Below are positions 13,324-25,327 of a DNA stretch of 64,000 bases, piece after piece (the first letter of the stretch is position 1; each line of letters begins with the position of its first letter). The notes beneath the pieces are model-generated. The model made no database searches and was not told where the DNA came from. It saw only the letters and a list, made by a program, of their open reading frames with translations. This DNA comes from Rhizophagus irregularis (lineage: Eukaryota > Glomeromycota > Glomeromycetes > Glomerales > Glomeraceae). Location of the stretch: contig NC_089443.1 of NCBI RefSeq assembly GCF_026210795.1, positions 2,108,001 through 2,172,000 on the forward strand, in the 5' to 3' direction. Both the position numbers and the translations under genes were made by a program.

Positions 13324-15030
13324 CTAAACCTGACGCTTTTTGGTATAATTCAAATGTTTTTTCTTATTAATACTTATTCCAATTCCATTCTTATAACAAT
13401 ATCCTAACATAATTATCCCATCTAGATATTTTACTTCAGCTAATTGTTTAAATAACTCAAAAGCTTTATTATAATTTACATAAGTCCCTTTTCCATTTAA
13501 ATACATAAAAGCAAGGTTACATTGAGCTACATTATTTCCTGCTTTTTTATATAAATAAGCAGCTCTTCTTAAATCTCTTTTAATTCCTATATCATATTCA
13601 TAACAATGGCCAATTCCATTTATTCCTATTACACAATTCTCATCAACTACTTTTCCAAATATTCAAAAGCCATCTTTTCATCTTTTATAGTTCCCCTACC
13701 AAGTTCTACTTGAGTCCTTTTCAGATGAATTATTTTTATTAATTATTTGTTCAATTGTCGATGTAGGTAAAACATAATTTTGAATAAATTGAGACATTTC
13801 CCCATGAGATGAAACATCAATTCAATTAAATTTTTGTTTATCTAATAATAAAGAATCCGAATTTTATACTTGTTTTTATAATATTTGCTTTTAATCTCTC
13901 TACCACTTGATTTATAGTTGGACGACAACATTCTATAAGTATAAATCATAATATGTTGAAAAAAGTTTATTTACCGGTATAAAGTTTTAAATAATTTTTA
14001 GGTGTATCAGGAATAGGATCTTCTCTAAAGACATTCTTTAATTTCTATAGCCAAATCAAGATCATATTCTTCAGTAGAAAAGAGAGATTGCTAGATATCT
14101 TCCATAACAGTACACCATTACTGTAAATATCGCTCTTTACATTGTATGAAATTATTTGTGTTGAATTGTTATTTTTCTTCGTTCATTAATTCTTTTTGGA
14201 TCTACGTAAGGAATTACTCCAAAAATTTTAGATTTTGTGTTGGATGATTATTTAATTCTTTTTGATAACCCAAAATTGGATAGCTTGACAGTATTTTGAT
14301 GGATTAATACATTACCAGAGTGCTATTATACATTAAAAAAATCAAAATGAGTAAAAACACTAAATATAAAAACAAATTTTATAATGAATTAAAATAATTT
14401 ACCAAATCACGATGTACAATTCCTTCGCTATGTAAACATAACACAACAGAAGCCAATTGATATCCCAAGTTATAATTATTATCTCCGGTAAAATTATTGA
14501 AATGTTTCTTTAAATAATCTACCAGAATCATCAGCGTATTTTATAACTAATAATTTTTGAATAAAAGGAATAATCAAATTATTATTATTTTTTTTTATAA
14601 AATAACATAATTATACAGTATATATATATTGATATATATTAAAATATGATTAATTATATAATACCTGACTCGGATTTTGTAACAAATGATATTATCATGA
14701 AATTGTATTTCTAATTGAAGTTTATTCTATATTTTAAATATAATTATTGAAAAGTGTTGTATTTATATTTCATTATAACCTCATGAACGATTTCTTTGAT
14801 AGTAACGTTATCAAGTTTAGAAAAAGATTTAACGCTAATTGTTGTTCTTGATTTTTCCAATTTGCACGATAAACTTTTCCGAATCCTCCTTCGCCAATTT
14901 TTTGAATATTACTAAAATATTTGTATTCATAATATTTAAAATATTCTTTAGCAATAGCTTCTTCAATCCAATTAACTCATTCATCTTTATTTTCAGTGTC
15001 TCGAATTTCAACATTATTAAACATCATGGA
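13324..15030 (-). pseudogene. Decayed kinase-Sel1 repeat gene
   Basis: Minus-strand remains of a full kinase-Sel1 gene. N-lobe at about 14780-15020 (KIGEGGFGKVYRANW, preceded by WIEEAIAKEYFKYYEY); a degenerate alpha-C exon at about 14655-14730; a catalytic segment at 14405-14520 containing EGIVHRDL; a following exon near 14150-14340 with HSGNVLIHQ and NFG where DFG is expected; CRPTINQVVERLK at about 13880-13925; and Sel1 repeats at 13324-13650 (GIGHCYEYDIGIKRDLRRAA, then YLNGKGTYVNYNKAFELF). Stops and frameshifts separate the pieces: a stop after DTENKDE, a frameshift after the ATP loop, and further stops before the Sel1 part. The domain order kinase then Sel1 is typical of Glomeromycotina. 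Loss of the DFG aspartate and of the frame argue that it is dead. Relative of the edge kinase at 78-471. Confidence 0.82.
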
Positions 15031-15129
15031 GTACATGAATTATTTTATTGAGCAGAAATAGAAAGTTTGTACCTTGCTGATCACGCAGCATGATTTAAAT
15101 TGACATCGTTGAAAAAAAACTTGTAATAT

Positions 15130-15700
15130 AGGTAAGATCGGATTTATCTAGGGTGAAAATGGATTAATCCATATTTCATCCTGGATTTTCCTATATTTCA
15201 TCCCGGATCTTCCCATATTTTATTCCCATATTTTATCCATCACATCCAATTATCAAACCCTGGATTAATCCATATTTTATCCCAGATTTGATCTATATTT
15301 CATCCTGGATTTGATCTATATTTTATCCTGGATTTGATTTTATCTTATATTTATTCTTGGGTTGATTATATCACAGATGTTGTAAGTCATGTGACCAGAT
15401 TTTTTGTTTATATTTTAGAAACTTCTCTTATAACTTTAAAATAAAGAAAATTTCTGTTTACACGAGATTTGCTCCTGGAATAAAATATGGGATAAAATAT
15501 GGATTAATCCGGGTTTGATAATTGGACGTGATGTAATTATTGGCGAAATTTAAGTAATTAATCCGTGATAAAATATGGAACAGATCCAGGATAAATATTG
15601 GAAGATCCGGGATAAAATATAGGAAAATCTGGATGAAATATGGATTAAATTCATTTTCACCCAGATAAATCTGGGATTTGATCCAGGGTTTAATCCCAGA
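15130..15700. mobile_element. Foldback element with long imperfect inverted repeats
   Basis: The left arm (about 15130-15350) and right arm (about 15460-15700) are long inverted repeats, each built from recurring words such as CATATTTTATCC and GGATTAATCC. Both arms carry CCAATTATCAAACCC-type blocks and a GGGTGAAAATG block in matching inverted order. No coding capacity. It sits directly upstream of the kinase pseudogene. No clean TSD was identified. Confidence 0.6.
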
Positions 15701-15899
15701 CTTTTGATCAGTATGGCGCTTAAGCCGCTTCATACTAAATAAATAAATAGTCGGTACGACTTAATTGAAATTATCTCGTCAAATATTAAAAGTTAACGAA
15801 AATTGTATATGTTATTGCAATAACTATTTATTCTTATAGTGAGCAAAAGTATCTTTTTGATATAAATTCAAATTGCCTTTAGTTTATTAGCACTATATT

Positions 15900-16960
15900 A
15901 TCATAATAATATCTTAAGATCTTTATTCCACCTGGATGTTCTCTTTCAGCTGATTGTTTGATAATCTAAAAGCTTCTCTATTAATACCATTGACAACATA
16001 TATATAATTGATAGTAGTACCTAATTAATCGGCTGCTTTTTCACATAAAATAAGCCGCTTATTTTAAATCTCTATACTTTGATTATAAAAATAACCAATT
16101 TAGATATTACTCCTTATTTTAAATCAAAAGCTAGCTTTTCATTTTTTATGATTCGTTCCCAAGATGATAATTACTCCAACATAAAATTATACTAATATAT
16201 GATCTTGTTTTAACGCAATAGCAAACAAATCAAATACTTGGTTAAGGTCTTTTATTAGCTTCGTTCCGATAATAATTAAAACATCCAGATAAGAAAATGG
16301 AATTCGAATAATTAAATCATTTTGATTATTTAACAACTAATTATTAATTTCTTTTGAATTTATATTATAATAATCATTCAAATATGAAAATTAAGCAGTA
16401 TCATGGAAAATTCTCATATTTGTATACCTTTTTCTTATATTCGCTTGTTTTCGTAATTATGGCTTTTAATCTTTTTACTACCTGGTTTATAGTTGAACGA
16501 ATATCTAAGCTCACTATCCCAACGATCTAAAAGAATGATTAAGTTTAAATTTTACTCAAGTTCAGGTATTTCTAAGACTAGCCAAATCAACGTTATAATC
16601 ACAATATATTGGAGAAAAAGGTAAGAATATATATTACATTTATTGATACTGTTTCTTTTATTGTGACATTTTACCTCATGAGCGATTTCTTTTACACAGA
16701 GACATTGTTAAGAATTAAAAACGATTTCAACGCTAAATATTGTTCTTGATCTTTTCAATTCGCACGATAAAACTTTTCCGAATGTTCCACCAATTTCATC
16801 GAATATTACTAAAATGCTTGTATTCATAATATTTAAACAATAGCCTCTTCAATCAAAATTTAACCCATTCATTTTATTTTCAGGTTCTCAGATTTTGATA
16901 TTTTTAGATATTTATAGGATATGACAATAAAGATTATTTTATCAGAATTTAACCTACCTA
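15900..16960 (-). pseudogene. Second, heavily decayed kinase-Sel1 remnant
   Basis: The DNA resembles the 13324-15030 pseudogene in the same order and strand: Sel1-like words near 15930-16160, a QVVKRLKA-like segment near 16440-16500, and an N-lobe remnant at about 16690-16870, where the glycine loop survives only as a degenerate GTFGK and the YYEY/SNI word is recognisable. Many stops and deletions are present. It is best explained as an older tandem duplicate. Confidence 0.6.
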
Positions 16961-17299
16961 ATGTTAATACAACGAGCTAATGAGACAGAAAAAGGATTTT
17001 TTGTACCTTGCCGATCATTAAAAATTGTAATTAAAGGTGAGATCGACGTTATTTTTTATCTTTTGTCGTGGCATCATAATTACAAAAAATATATTAGTTA
17101 TTTTCATTTTTGTAATAGTTCAGATGTGCTGTGCAGTAGCAATAATTATCTTCGATCATCAACTTTTGAGGTGATGTGATTTAATATCTTTTCTGGACAA
17201 CAAAGGAAACGGTGATGGCGGAGATCTATAAAAAATATTAATATATTGATTATACCAGCTTTGCTGTTTGATTTATTAAAGATGGTGAGATAGAATAAT

Positions 17300-18990
17300 A
17301 TCATTTTTATGTTAGACTATAGAATTTATAAAAATTCCTTTGAGCAGTTAAAAAATAACATGCACTATTTTAATGATATCTCTTTACTACCATCTATTAG
17401 GGTGATCGGCACATACAGTACATCTTTTTCAGGGCCGGATTAACATAATGCCAGTTAAATGTGATAAAACCAGCTGGCATTATCAAAAAAGGGAATGATT
17501 TATTACTTTTTTTTTTCAAAGGTTCTTTTCAAAATTATTTCATGTCGAAGACAAAGTTTTTGATAAAGAGATTGATGAATATAAAAATTTATAAATAAAG
17601 TATCAAATAATTAATAAATTGTTATGACTCTTATCAAAACAAAAAAATTCTTATGATCATGATACTTCTTCGCAAACGGACTTAGCGGCTGATGTAATTC
17701 AAAGGTGGAGCCGTGGGAGAGTTTGTTGAAGGGTTCCAAAACATTTAAATTAACAATAAACTAGTGAAAAAAACAAAAAAAATAAAAAATAAAGAGTTAT
17801 TTCCTTTCTTATAATATTTTAATAATCAAATTATATTGTATTTTCAAATTAAATAATGAAAAAATACTCACGGAATAAAAATATTGAAACAAAGATATAT
17901 AAATTATATTTTAATATTTGGGCGTAAATTGATATTCTTCTTTATTATTAAGTAAAATCTTTTAAAATTTTCTTTTCTAAAAATGCATAAAATGCATAAA
18001 ATGTATAAAAATGTATCTTATGTTAAAATTTGTAAAAATTTTGTTTTTCTTTGTCCCAAAAATTAAACAATGTATTCTTGAAACTCTAATATCACAGTGC
18101 AAAATCTAAAAAAAAAAAATCTTCAATTAGAAAAAAAAAAATCAAACCAATAACAAATTAATAAAATTTAACTTAATATTTTTTAGCTCTAATGCATGTA
18201 CTTATAAAATTTAATCCACAGCAGAAACGTCAAGGGGCTTACAACTGACATACATAATTTTTTTTTAATATGATTTTATATAAATTTCTATCTTCAGTTC
18301 ATATTGTTACCAATTACATTTTTCTTCATCGTTAAACCTTAATAAATCTAATTAAGTACCTGATTTCAAATTCATGTTACAATTGTTACATGAATATGCA
18401 CTCACACATGATTTCTCAATTAAAAATTTATAGCAAGTGAATGAATTGGATAATCCTCTTCTTAGAATTACTTACTTCGTTGCGCTTCTGAAATTCCCGA
18501 GTTCCGAATGTTCCGAATATATATACAATATATATATACAATATATATATTCGCATATAAAACACAAAAAAGTGAATATTATCCCAAATTATGTCAGGAA
18601 TAATATTAAATACTTGAATTTCTTGAGTTTACATAATAAATAAATATTTACCTACAAAATTCAATAATTATTTTTACACTCTAATTTTCCTAATAATCTT
18701 TAAATATATCAGGAAAAATACCTTCGTCAGACCTATTAGTAATTATTATTATATTACAAAAATGAACCAGAAGGATTTATTAAGCAATCACGTTTTTAGT
18801 TAATTCCAAGCCTTTCTCTTATTAGAATACAAATAAAATATTAATAATATCCATTAACAAAATCTTACCTGAATATGTCATCACTACATTATCCAAAGTC
18901 TCGATTAACCAGATTAGATTAAATTAAAAAAAATTTTTTTATTGAGATCACGTGATATTATATAAGATCTTATTTTTGAATGTATGTGGC
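17300..18990. other. Intergenic AT-rich spacer
   Basis: No gene supported. A small perfect-stem hairpin with arms ATAATGCCAG/CTGGCATTAT lies at about 17437-17480, and a TATATACAA dinucleotide-like tract lies at about 18515-18555. Confidence 0.4.
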
Positions 18991-19006
18991 GTAATTTTTT
19001 TTATCA

Positions 19007-20449
19007 TTGCCTTTTCTTTTTTTTAAAAAAAAAGATCAATCATCAAATACAACACAAAATTTGAAAAAATTTCTTACAAAAGAAATTGCAAATATGCAAA
19101 CAACTAAAGTAGATAATGTTAAAAATAATATGGTTACTATCGTAAAACCAATAACTAATCCTATAGTAGAAGATATTCTTCCCACGCAAGTTGAGGATAT
19201 GAGTGATATACCCGGAATCCGAGTTTCTATGGCAACTATAGTTGACTCTTCTCCTTTCGAAGAACAACAAAAGTTATCTTACGATAATACTCCAAATGAT
19301 CCTAAAAAAGTTAAAAAAGTAATAAATAAGTTCTTTTCTAGTACTTTCACTTTACCTGAAGAACAGCATCAAATTAAACCATCAAAAGTTTCAACCCAAC
19401 GAAAGCCACAATCCACTAAACTAACTGAAGCGAGCGTAAGAAATGAGACAAGCGATGCATCACCTGCGATTGATATAACGAACAAGACTAACGAAGATAG
19501 CGAGGTTAATGTAAGTAATGAGATCAATCAATGAAATCTTGAAATTGAAACTATTTTAACAAGTGAAACTTGTGTAATAATCTTAGCACAATTGAAAATA
19601 CTAAAAGATTCATTAAGAAATATTAATAAAGTAAATGAAATTCTCAAATTAAAAATTCTAAAAATTCTTCTATTGTTCAGGACGTAGAGTACATTCAAAA
19701 TTCTTCAAAATCTCAAAGCTTACAAAACGTACAAGTTACTCAACAACCTGTGATTATGTACCAAAATAATTCTCAACAACTATCTAAACAAAATCCAAAC
19801 CAAATTACAAATAATCAAACTACTCAAGTTTTTTTACCTGACATGAATGGAACAATACCATCAATTGAAGTTCCACCACCACAATTGCAACAATTATCAA
19901 TCCCTCTCGTTCAAAATGCATCAGGTGCAATCGGTAATAATGTTCAGTTAATGAACGGTTTAAACACATCTTCCGGTAATTATAAAAATGTACCATCTCC
20001 TTCTACACTTACAACATCAAATGGTACACTTGCTGTTAAGTTACTTAACAATAAAAAAGGTTGAGTTACTGTTCAAATTCAATATAATAATAGTATGTTA
20101 TAATTAAATCAAATTCTTACTTATTGTGTTTTGAATTTTTTTTTTATGAACTTTTCATAGATGCACAACAAGGTGTTAAAAGACCGCACATAAGTTACAA
20201 TTCATGTGATTATTATCGAGGAAAAGATTTCAAAAGAGTGGCATATGATAGTGGCTCTGCTCGTCCAGAATGTAATTTTATTTATTTTTATTTATATTTA
20301 TCAATGTTAACTAAATTCTAATATTTTAATTATCAAATAATTAATAGATGATAGTGGTGTTAGCAGTGGTGGTAATAGTGGTAATGGTAGTATTGATAGT
20401 AGTGGTGGCGGCAGTAAAAGTAAACATAGTTATGGTTTTGTGAAACGAT
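19007..20449 (+). pseudogene. Low-complexity Asn/Gln/Ser-rich protein gene, apparently disrupted
   Basis: A 175-codon ORF from 19007 (starts MPFLFFKKKDQSSN, then acidic/polar low complexity) ends at a TGA at 19532. A second polar reading frame, rich in Asn and Gln, runs from about 19660 to 20060 (QNVQVTQQPVIMYQNNSQQL), followed by probable exons at about 20160-20273 (DAQQGVKRPHISYN) and 20349-20449, ending in SKHSYGFVKR and stop. The last intron (GTAATT to TAATAG) keeps phase. Between 19532 and 19660 no frame joins the two halves. The choices are a pseudogene, two adjacent genes, or assembly errors. Regulatory or scaffold proteins often look like this, but no domain is visible, so I give no function. 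Confidence 0.5.
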
Positions 20450-21320
20450 GAACACAGATCATATCATTGGACATTTCCCGAGGTAGAGGTAGTATTTTAT
20501 ATAATCCATAGTAATAATGGTAATAAAAGTATGTATTGATGTAATAGGTGCGTCTAGTTTTCACTTTTTTTCCTCTAATATATCTAATATATGTTGTTAA
20601 GTCATATCTTATTAAGTAGAATAAAATATTCATATTAATAAATATGTGATGGACAGAAATAATATGCTGAAAAAATGCAAGTTTATTATGATTATAAAGA
20701 TAAAAAATAAGTAATTGTAAACACAAATTAATTATAAAAGAAGTTATTTTCGAATTTTCTATCACTTTTTCATGTATGTGTATGAAAAGAATAAACGCTT
20801 TTTTTGATTGAATAACATTAAATCAAACTGCCTGACATAAAAACGTGATTTATTGATATTTTCACATTTGATCTTGTTTAGATAATGAATTGTTATAAGA
20901 TTTCAAGGTTGTATTTATTAAATTTATTTGGTCGATATTTAAATTATAACTAAAATTTTAAGAATTTAAAGAGGCTAGGAGACTAATTAAATATAACAAT
21001 ATAAAATAATAATAATAAAATTATTATAAAATTAGATTAGATTAAATTAAAATTAAATTAAAATTATATTAAATTAAATAAATATAGTATATATATAATA
21101 AACGCACAAAATAAATAAATAAATAAATAAAATATATATTTAAACATTAACAAGAAATTAATTATTTGTAAATTACTATTTTGTAATAATAATAAAATTA
21201 TAGTCCGAAGTGTAACTTCTATGCGAAGGTCTCACAAAAATGTCCGTCCGTCCTTCCGGCACGTGAAATAAAACCTTTAAAGGGTTTCCGACTTTCCGTT
21301 CCTAGTGTATAAAGAAATAA
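20450..21320. other. Gene-free AT-rich spacer
   Basis: Contains (ATTAAATTAAA)-like low-complexity runs at about 21030-21080 and (AAATA)n at about 21105-21135. No ORF with support. Confidence 0.4.
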
Positions 21321-21324
21321 TTAA

Positions 21325-21545
21325 AATATTAGTCGTCGTGATCTTTACGATTTCCTGCAAATACGATAATTTTATAATAAATGATAATTTATAAGTGAGG
21401 ACTTTATTTATACTTACTAAGTTTGTAATTCATATCCTCCATATCCACCCATGATGATGACCATTGGGAGAGCGTCTATTTATAATTTTTCATCTTTTAT
21501 GGCTGTTCCGAAAGAGATAAGACCAAAGAGAAGGGTACAAGATCG
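21325..21545 (-). pseudogene. Dead tandem copy of the small secreted Gly/Tyr-rich protein gene
   Basis: Minus-strand paralogue of the intact gene at 22936-23235. Exon 1 remains at about 21420-21545 and exon 2 at about 21325-21357 (RNRKDHDD then stop). The start ATG is replaced by a non-start triplet, the signal-peptide region has a frameshift after a stretch matching LVxFxLVL, and a TAA lies in the segment matching RRTINRRSPSG. Flanking DNA on both sides is also duplicated: 21580-22130 resembles 23275-23660, including a TGTCGCGAAC word and a GTGGCTAAG word. This makes it a segmental duplication rather than a retrocopy. Confidence 0.72.
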
Positions 21546-22935
21546 AATTGTGTCTTTGAGTTATTTATTTTTTTTTTGTGGATCTTATTTATTTTCTTTT
21601 TCCTCGAAGTGAAGAGCATTTTTGGAGGTTGAAATACCGCATCCCCCTTTGAAATACGTCTCATATTTTAAAAGCTTTTTATATAGATGGTGTACCCGGG
21701 GTACAATATAACTTCTGAGGCCAAGTATTTCATATCATACCCAGGGTATCTTGTGAAGTGCGGTACGGTAGTATTTATATATTGTCGCGAACTTACAAAC
21801 TTTTAATAATACATAATGAACACAGCCTCGGCCCTTAAGTTAATCTTAAACCTTTTGTTTTTGTATTAAAAAAATTGCTTAGCTTACTCGCAAAGGCTTT
21901 GTAAAAGTGGCTAAGTAAATGCTCGATTCAAATGCAATTTATTTCTAAACCGAGTAAATAATTCGAATCAATTTAATTTCCATAAAAAGAAAAGATGTAA
22001 TAAAGAATTTATGGAATACCGAGAGGCTTCGATTTCACGATTTTAATGATAACTTCATCTTGCATTTTATCTCACTATAATAATCTTGTGGCCGTGTGGG
22101 AAATGAGAGGTAAGAATTAATTTGTAATTTTGCTTGTTTTATTTTATTTTATTTTATTTTTTTACGCGTTTTTGAAATATCAATCGATTATCTTTTTCTT
22201 TTTTAAGAATGGTATATCTTTACTTATGGATTTCGTCAGTTACTTCTGTTTCAAATAGTATTTCAAGGTGTAAGTCTTCGTCCGTATAAAATAATTCAAA
22301 TAATCCGTGTGAATGAATGATCGAAGGATTAATCATTTAATCTTGGCTTAAAATACGTATGCTATAAGATTATGTTCGATATATCTTATTAGAATAAATT
22401 ATTCATACTAAGAAAGTATGAGACATAATCACATAAATTATATTAATGCATAAAATGCTTTAACGCTTTTAACGCTTAAGTTTATTAATATTACGAAAAT
22501 AAAAAAAAAAATTGTTTGCATGAGTTACTTCCATATTTTCTCATTATTTTTTATGTATAGAAGGAATAATAACATAATTTATGATTTGACAACAAAGTTG
22601 CCCTTTAATTAAAATTCATTAATTAAATTTATTTTTTATTTTTCGTAATTAAAAATTATTTTTATCATGAAAAAAAAAATAAAAAAATCTTTTAAATTAC
22701 CGGTAAAAAAATTGATTTTATTTCATTTCAATAAAAAAAACTAATATTTTTTAGAATTTAAGAAACTAGTTTAAAAAATTATATATATAATATATAAATT
22801 TAAAAATAAATAAATAATAAACGCGTAAAATAAGTAAGTGAAAAATATATATATTTAAACATTTACAAATAATTACTATTTTATAATAATAATATAATTT
22901 CTTTTGATAAAGAAATAATAAAATATGGAATCAAA

Positions 22936-23235
22936 TTAGTAATCATTATCGTCGTAACCTCCGTAACTTCCGTAGCCTCCGTAGTCTCCGCGTTTTCCTG
23001 TAAATACGGTAATTTTATTGTAAGTATTAAATACATAATATATTTAAATTATGACTTTATTATACTTACTAAGTTTGTAATCACTACTATAACTATCATA
23101 ACTATCATAACTATCATAACTATCATAACCACTGGGAGAGCGTCTGTTTATAGTTCTTCTTTCATTTCTTACAGCTGCTCCCAAAGAGATTACAGTAAAT
23201 AAGACCAAAAAGAAGGCAACAAGATTGATTTGCAT
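22936..23235 (-). CDS. Small secreted Gly/Tyr-rich protein with dibasic sites, 75 aa
   Basis: Two exons, 23070-23235 and 22936-22997, joined by GTAAGT...CAG in phase 1, give 75 residues. Residues 1-21 form a clear signal peptide (MQINLVAFFLVLFTVISLGA). Then come basic NERRTINRRSPSG, four YDS repeats (SGYDSYDSYDSYDSYSSDYK), a dibasic RKR site, and a Gly/Tyr-rich C-terminus GDYGGYGSYGGYDDNDY. Secretion is a confident inference. The RR and RKR sites would suit Kex2-type cleavage into small peptides (inference). Gly/Tyr-rich secreted proteins occur as wall or matrix proteins and as putative effectors, and nothing here decides between these. The ATG is the only one available. The (YDS)n tract, coded by repeated CATAACTAT units, could vary in number by slippage. 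Confidence 0.82.
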
Positions 23236-23659
23236 TTTTGATTTATTTGTCTTTGTTTTTATTAGATTTTATTTATTTTCTTTTTTCTTTGTTTCAAAGT
23301 GAAGTGAAGAGCATTTTCTGGAGGATTGAAGCAGTGTTTATATATTTGTCGCGAACCTTATTAACTTATGATTATATCTAATCCTTTTACAAAAAGGCTT
23401 TGCAAATAAAAATAAAGGTGGCTAAGCATATGTTCGATCTAAATGCAATTTATTTTTAAACAAGTAAATATCTTGAATCAATTTAATCTCAATACAATAG
23501 ATGGGAATATCGAGAGGCTTCAATTTCACGATTCTTACGATAACTAATCTTGCATTTTATCAACATGAAGCCTCATAATTAATACTGTAATTCTGTGGCC
23601 GTGCCGCGTGGGAAATGGTATTTAAAAAATTATTCGTATTAATTTGTAATTTTGCTTAG

Positions 23660-24585
23660 TCCCGAATTTGTTTTTATTTTCCCTTCCCGAAAAATTAATC
23701 AGTTGTTTTTTTTTGTTTACTTTTTAATAATGATTTATCCTAATTATGGTTTAATTTTGGCTTAGTATGAAATTTTTATTGGTATTTATAGAAATATCTA
23801 ATACATGTATTTTGATATTCTCGTTTTTTTTTTAATTAAATTATTCCGAGGGAAAACATAATAATTTAATAACCAAATTTAGGAAATTTATTGTGGGGCT
23901 TGAGCTTTGGCTTATTATTTGAAACTTGATATTTTAACTATAAATAGTAATATATTAAATATAATGTTTTTTTCTAAATTTTCGCAATTAAATTAATTAA
24001 ATTAAGATCGTTCACCTCAGCTGAGCTTTGATTTATGTAAGCCACAATGAATATAAAATCGGAAAAATTAATTAAAAGGAACTTTTTGTAAAAAATGTTA
24101 AACCATAAATGGAAATTTCGAATTTTAAATAAGCATTTTTTAAACCTAAACCTTAAATTGATTAAATTGCCTTATATAAATTTTTTTTTTTAAATTTTTG
24201 CCAAGAGATCTATCATCTGTTTTCCGATTGACAACCAACTTCGCCTCAACATTATCAAATTACGGAAATTCAGTAAAGCGGAGATTTAATTCCATGAATG
24301 GTAAAATGGTATAATGGTATAATGGTATGATCTTTAAAATCATTACGCGTAAAATTTGTGGCTTACACTTTTTCTTGGCATTCATGCGCGATGACGATCA
24401 CGTGCAGTATTCTACACATTATTTCACATGACTATGTTTATACGTATACCAAATACCGAATAGATAACTGAATAAGGAAAGAACATTACGATGATGCAAT
24501 TTATGTTTGTTTTAAAATTTTATTAGCTAGATAGACAAAAATTTTTTTTCTTAATACAATTTTTATAATCTTTATATTAATAATT
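23660..24585. other. Intergenic spacer with an ATGGTATA minirepeat
   Basis: A short tandem repeat of TGGTATAA lies at about 24303-24330. It superficially resembles a tRNA D-arm, but no acceptor stem or T-arm follows. No gene seen. Confidence 0.4.
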
Positions 24586-24725
24586 TTATTTGTTAGATTT
24601 TTCATCAAGTTGTTTAATTTCTTCGGTTAATTTTGTAAGGGGATCTTTGGAATTAACTTCAATTTTTTTTTTCCCTTCACCTTTAACCACTAATATATAT
24701 ATATATATTTTTAAATAATAATAAT

Positions 24726-24788
<63 letters not shown>

Positions 24789-25061
24789 ACATATTCAAAT
24801 TAATTAGTTAATTAAAAATATATAATAATAATAATAATGAAAACTAATAATATTAAAATTCAAATTACCTCGTTTAAATAATACAAAACTTGTAACTGCA
24901 AATAAAGGAATGCTTACCATCATAATTGTATACCTCCTAATTTATTATCAATAATTAATAATCATAATAAAAAGAAAAAAAATATATAATAATTTTTTTT
25001 AGGCTAATTACATTCTCAAATTTCGTACGCTCATTGAATGTTCGATTTTTGGATTCGTCAT
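24586..25061 (-). CDS. Small single-pass membrane protein, 73 aa, 3 exons
   Basis: Minus-strand exons 25012-25061, 24869-24936 and 24586-24689 join in phase to 73 residues. A short basic N-terminus (MTNPKIEHSMSVRNLRMRY) precedes one TM segment, MMVSIPLFAVTSFVLF, then a KR stop-transfer and a Lys/Glu-rich tail ending QLDEKSNK. Size and layout are like small mitochondrial or ER membrane proteins of fungi, but I cannot name it. Intron 2 holds a long (TAA)n/(ATT)n microsatellite (24715-24785), unusual for a 180-nt intron. The gene is divergent from the F-box gene at 25328, sharing a 266-bp intergenic promoter. Confidence 0.68.
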
Positions 25062-25327
25062 ATTTGTACAAAGAAATATGGAAAAAAGAAAATTAAATTA
25101 AAAAAAAATTTTTTTTTTTTTCGAGAAAAAACCTTTAAGTGTCACAAAAAATGCATGAATAATTTTTACGTCACTGTGGAACCAAAAAAGTTCCACGAGG
25201 AATAAATTGCCAATTTTCCAAGCATTGTTCATTGTGATTTTCTTTTCCGTTTATTACCATAATAATTATATATATACATATATATTTTAAACAAAAAAAA
25301 AAACTTCATAATCAATCTATTCTTAAA
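25062..25327. promoter_or_regulatory. Bidirectional promoter region
   Basis: This 266-bp interval separates two divergent start codons. It holds poly(A)/poly(T) tracts and an ATATATATACATATATATT stretch about 40 nt upstream of the F-box ATG that could act as a TATA-like element. Inferred from position only. Confidence 0.4.

Noticed and set aside
20430-20765. 111-codon minus-strand ORF
   Set aside because: Overlaps the last exon of the plus-strand gene and AT-rich flank; Ile/Tyr/Phe composition is that of random AT DNA.
24295-24350. tRNA-like TGGTATAATGGTA
   Set aside because: Only a D-arm resemblance inside a short tandem repeat; no acceptor stem, anticodon arm or T-arm.
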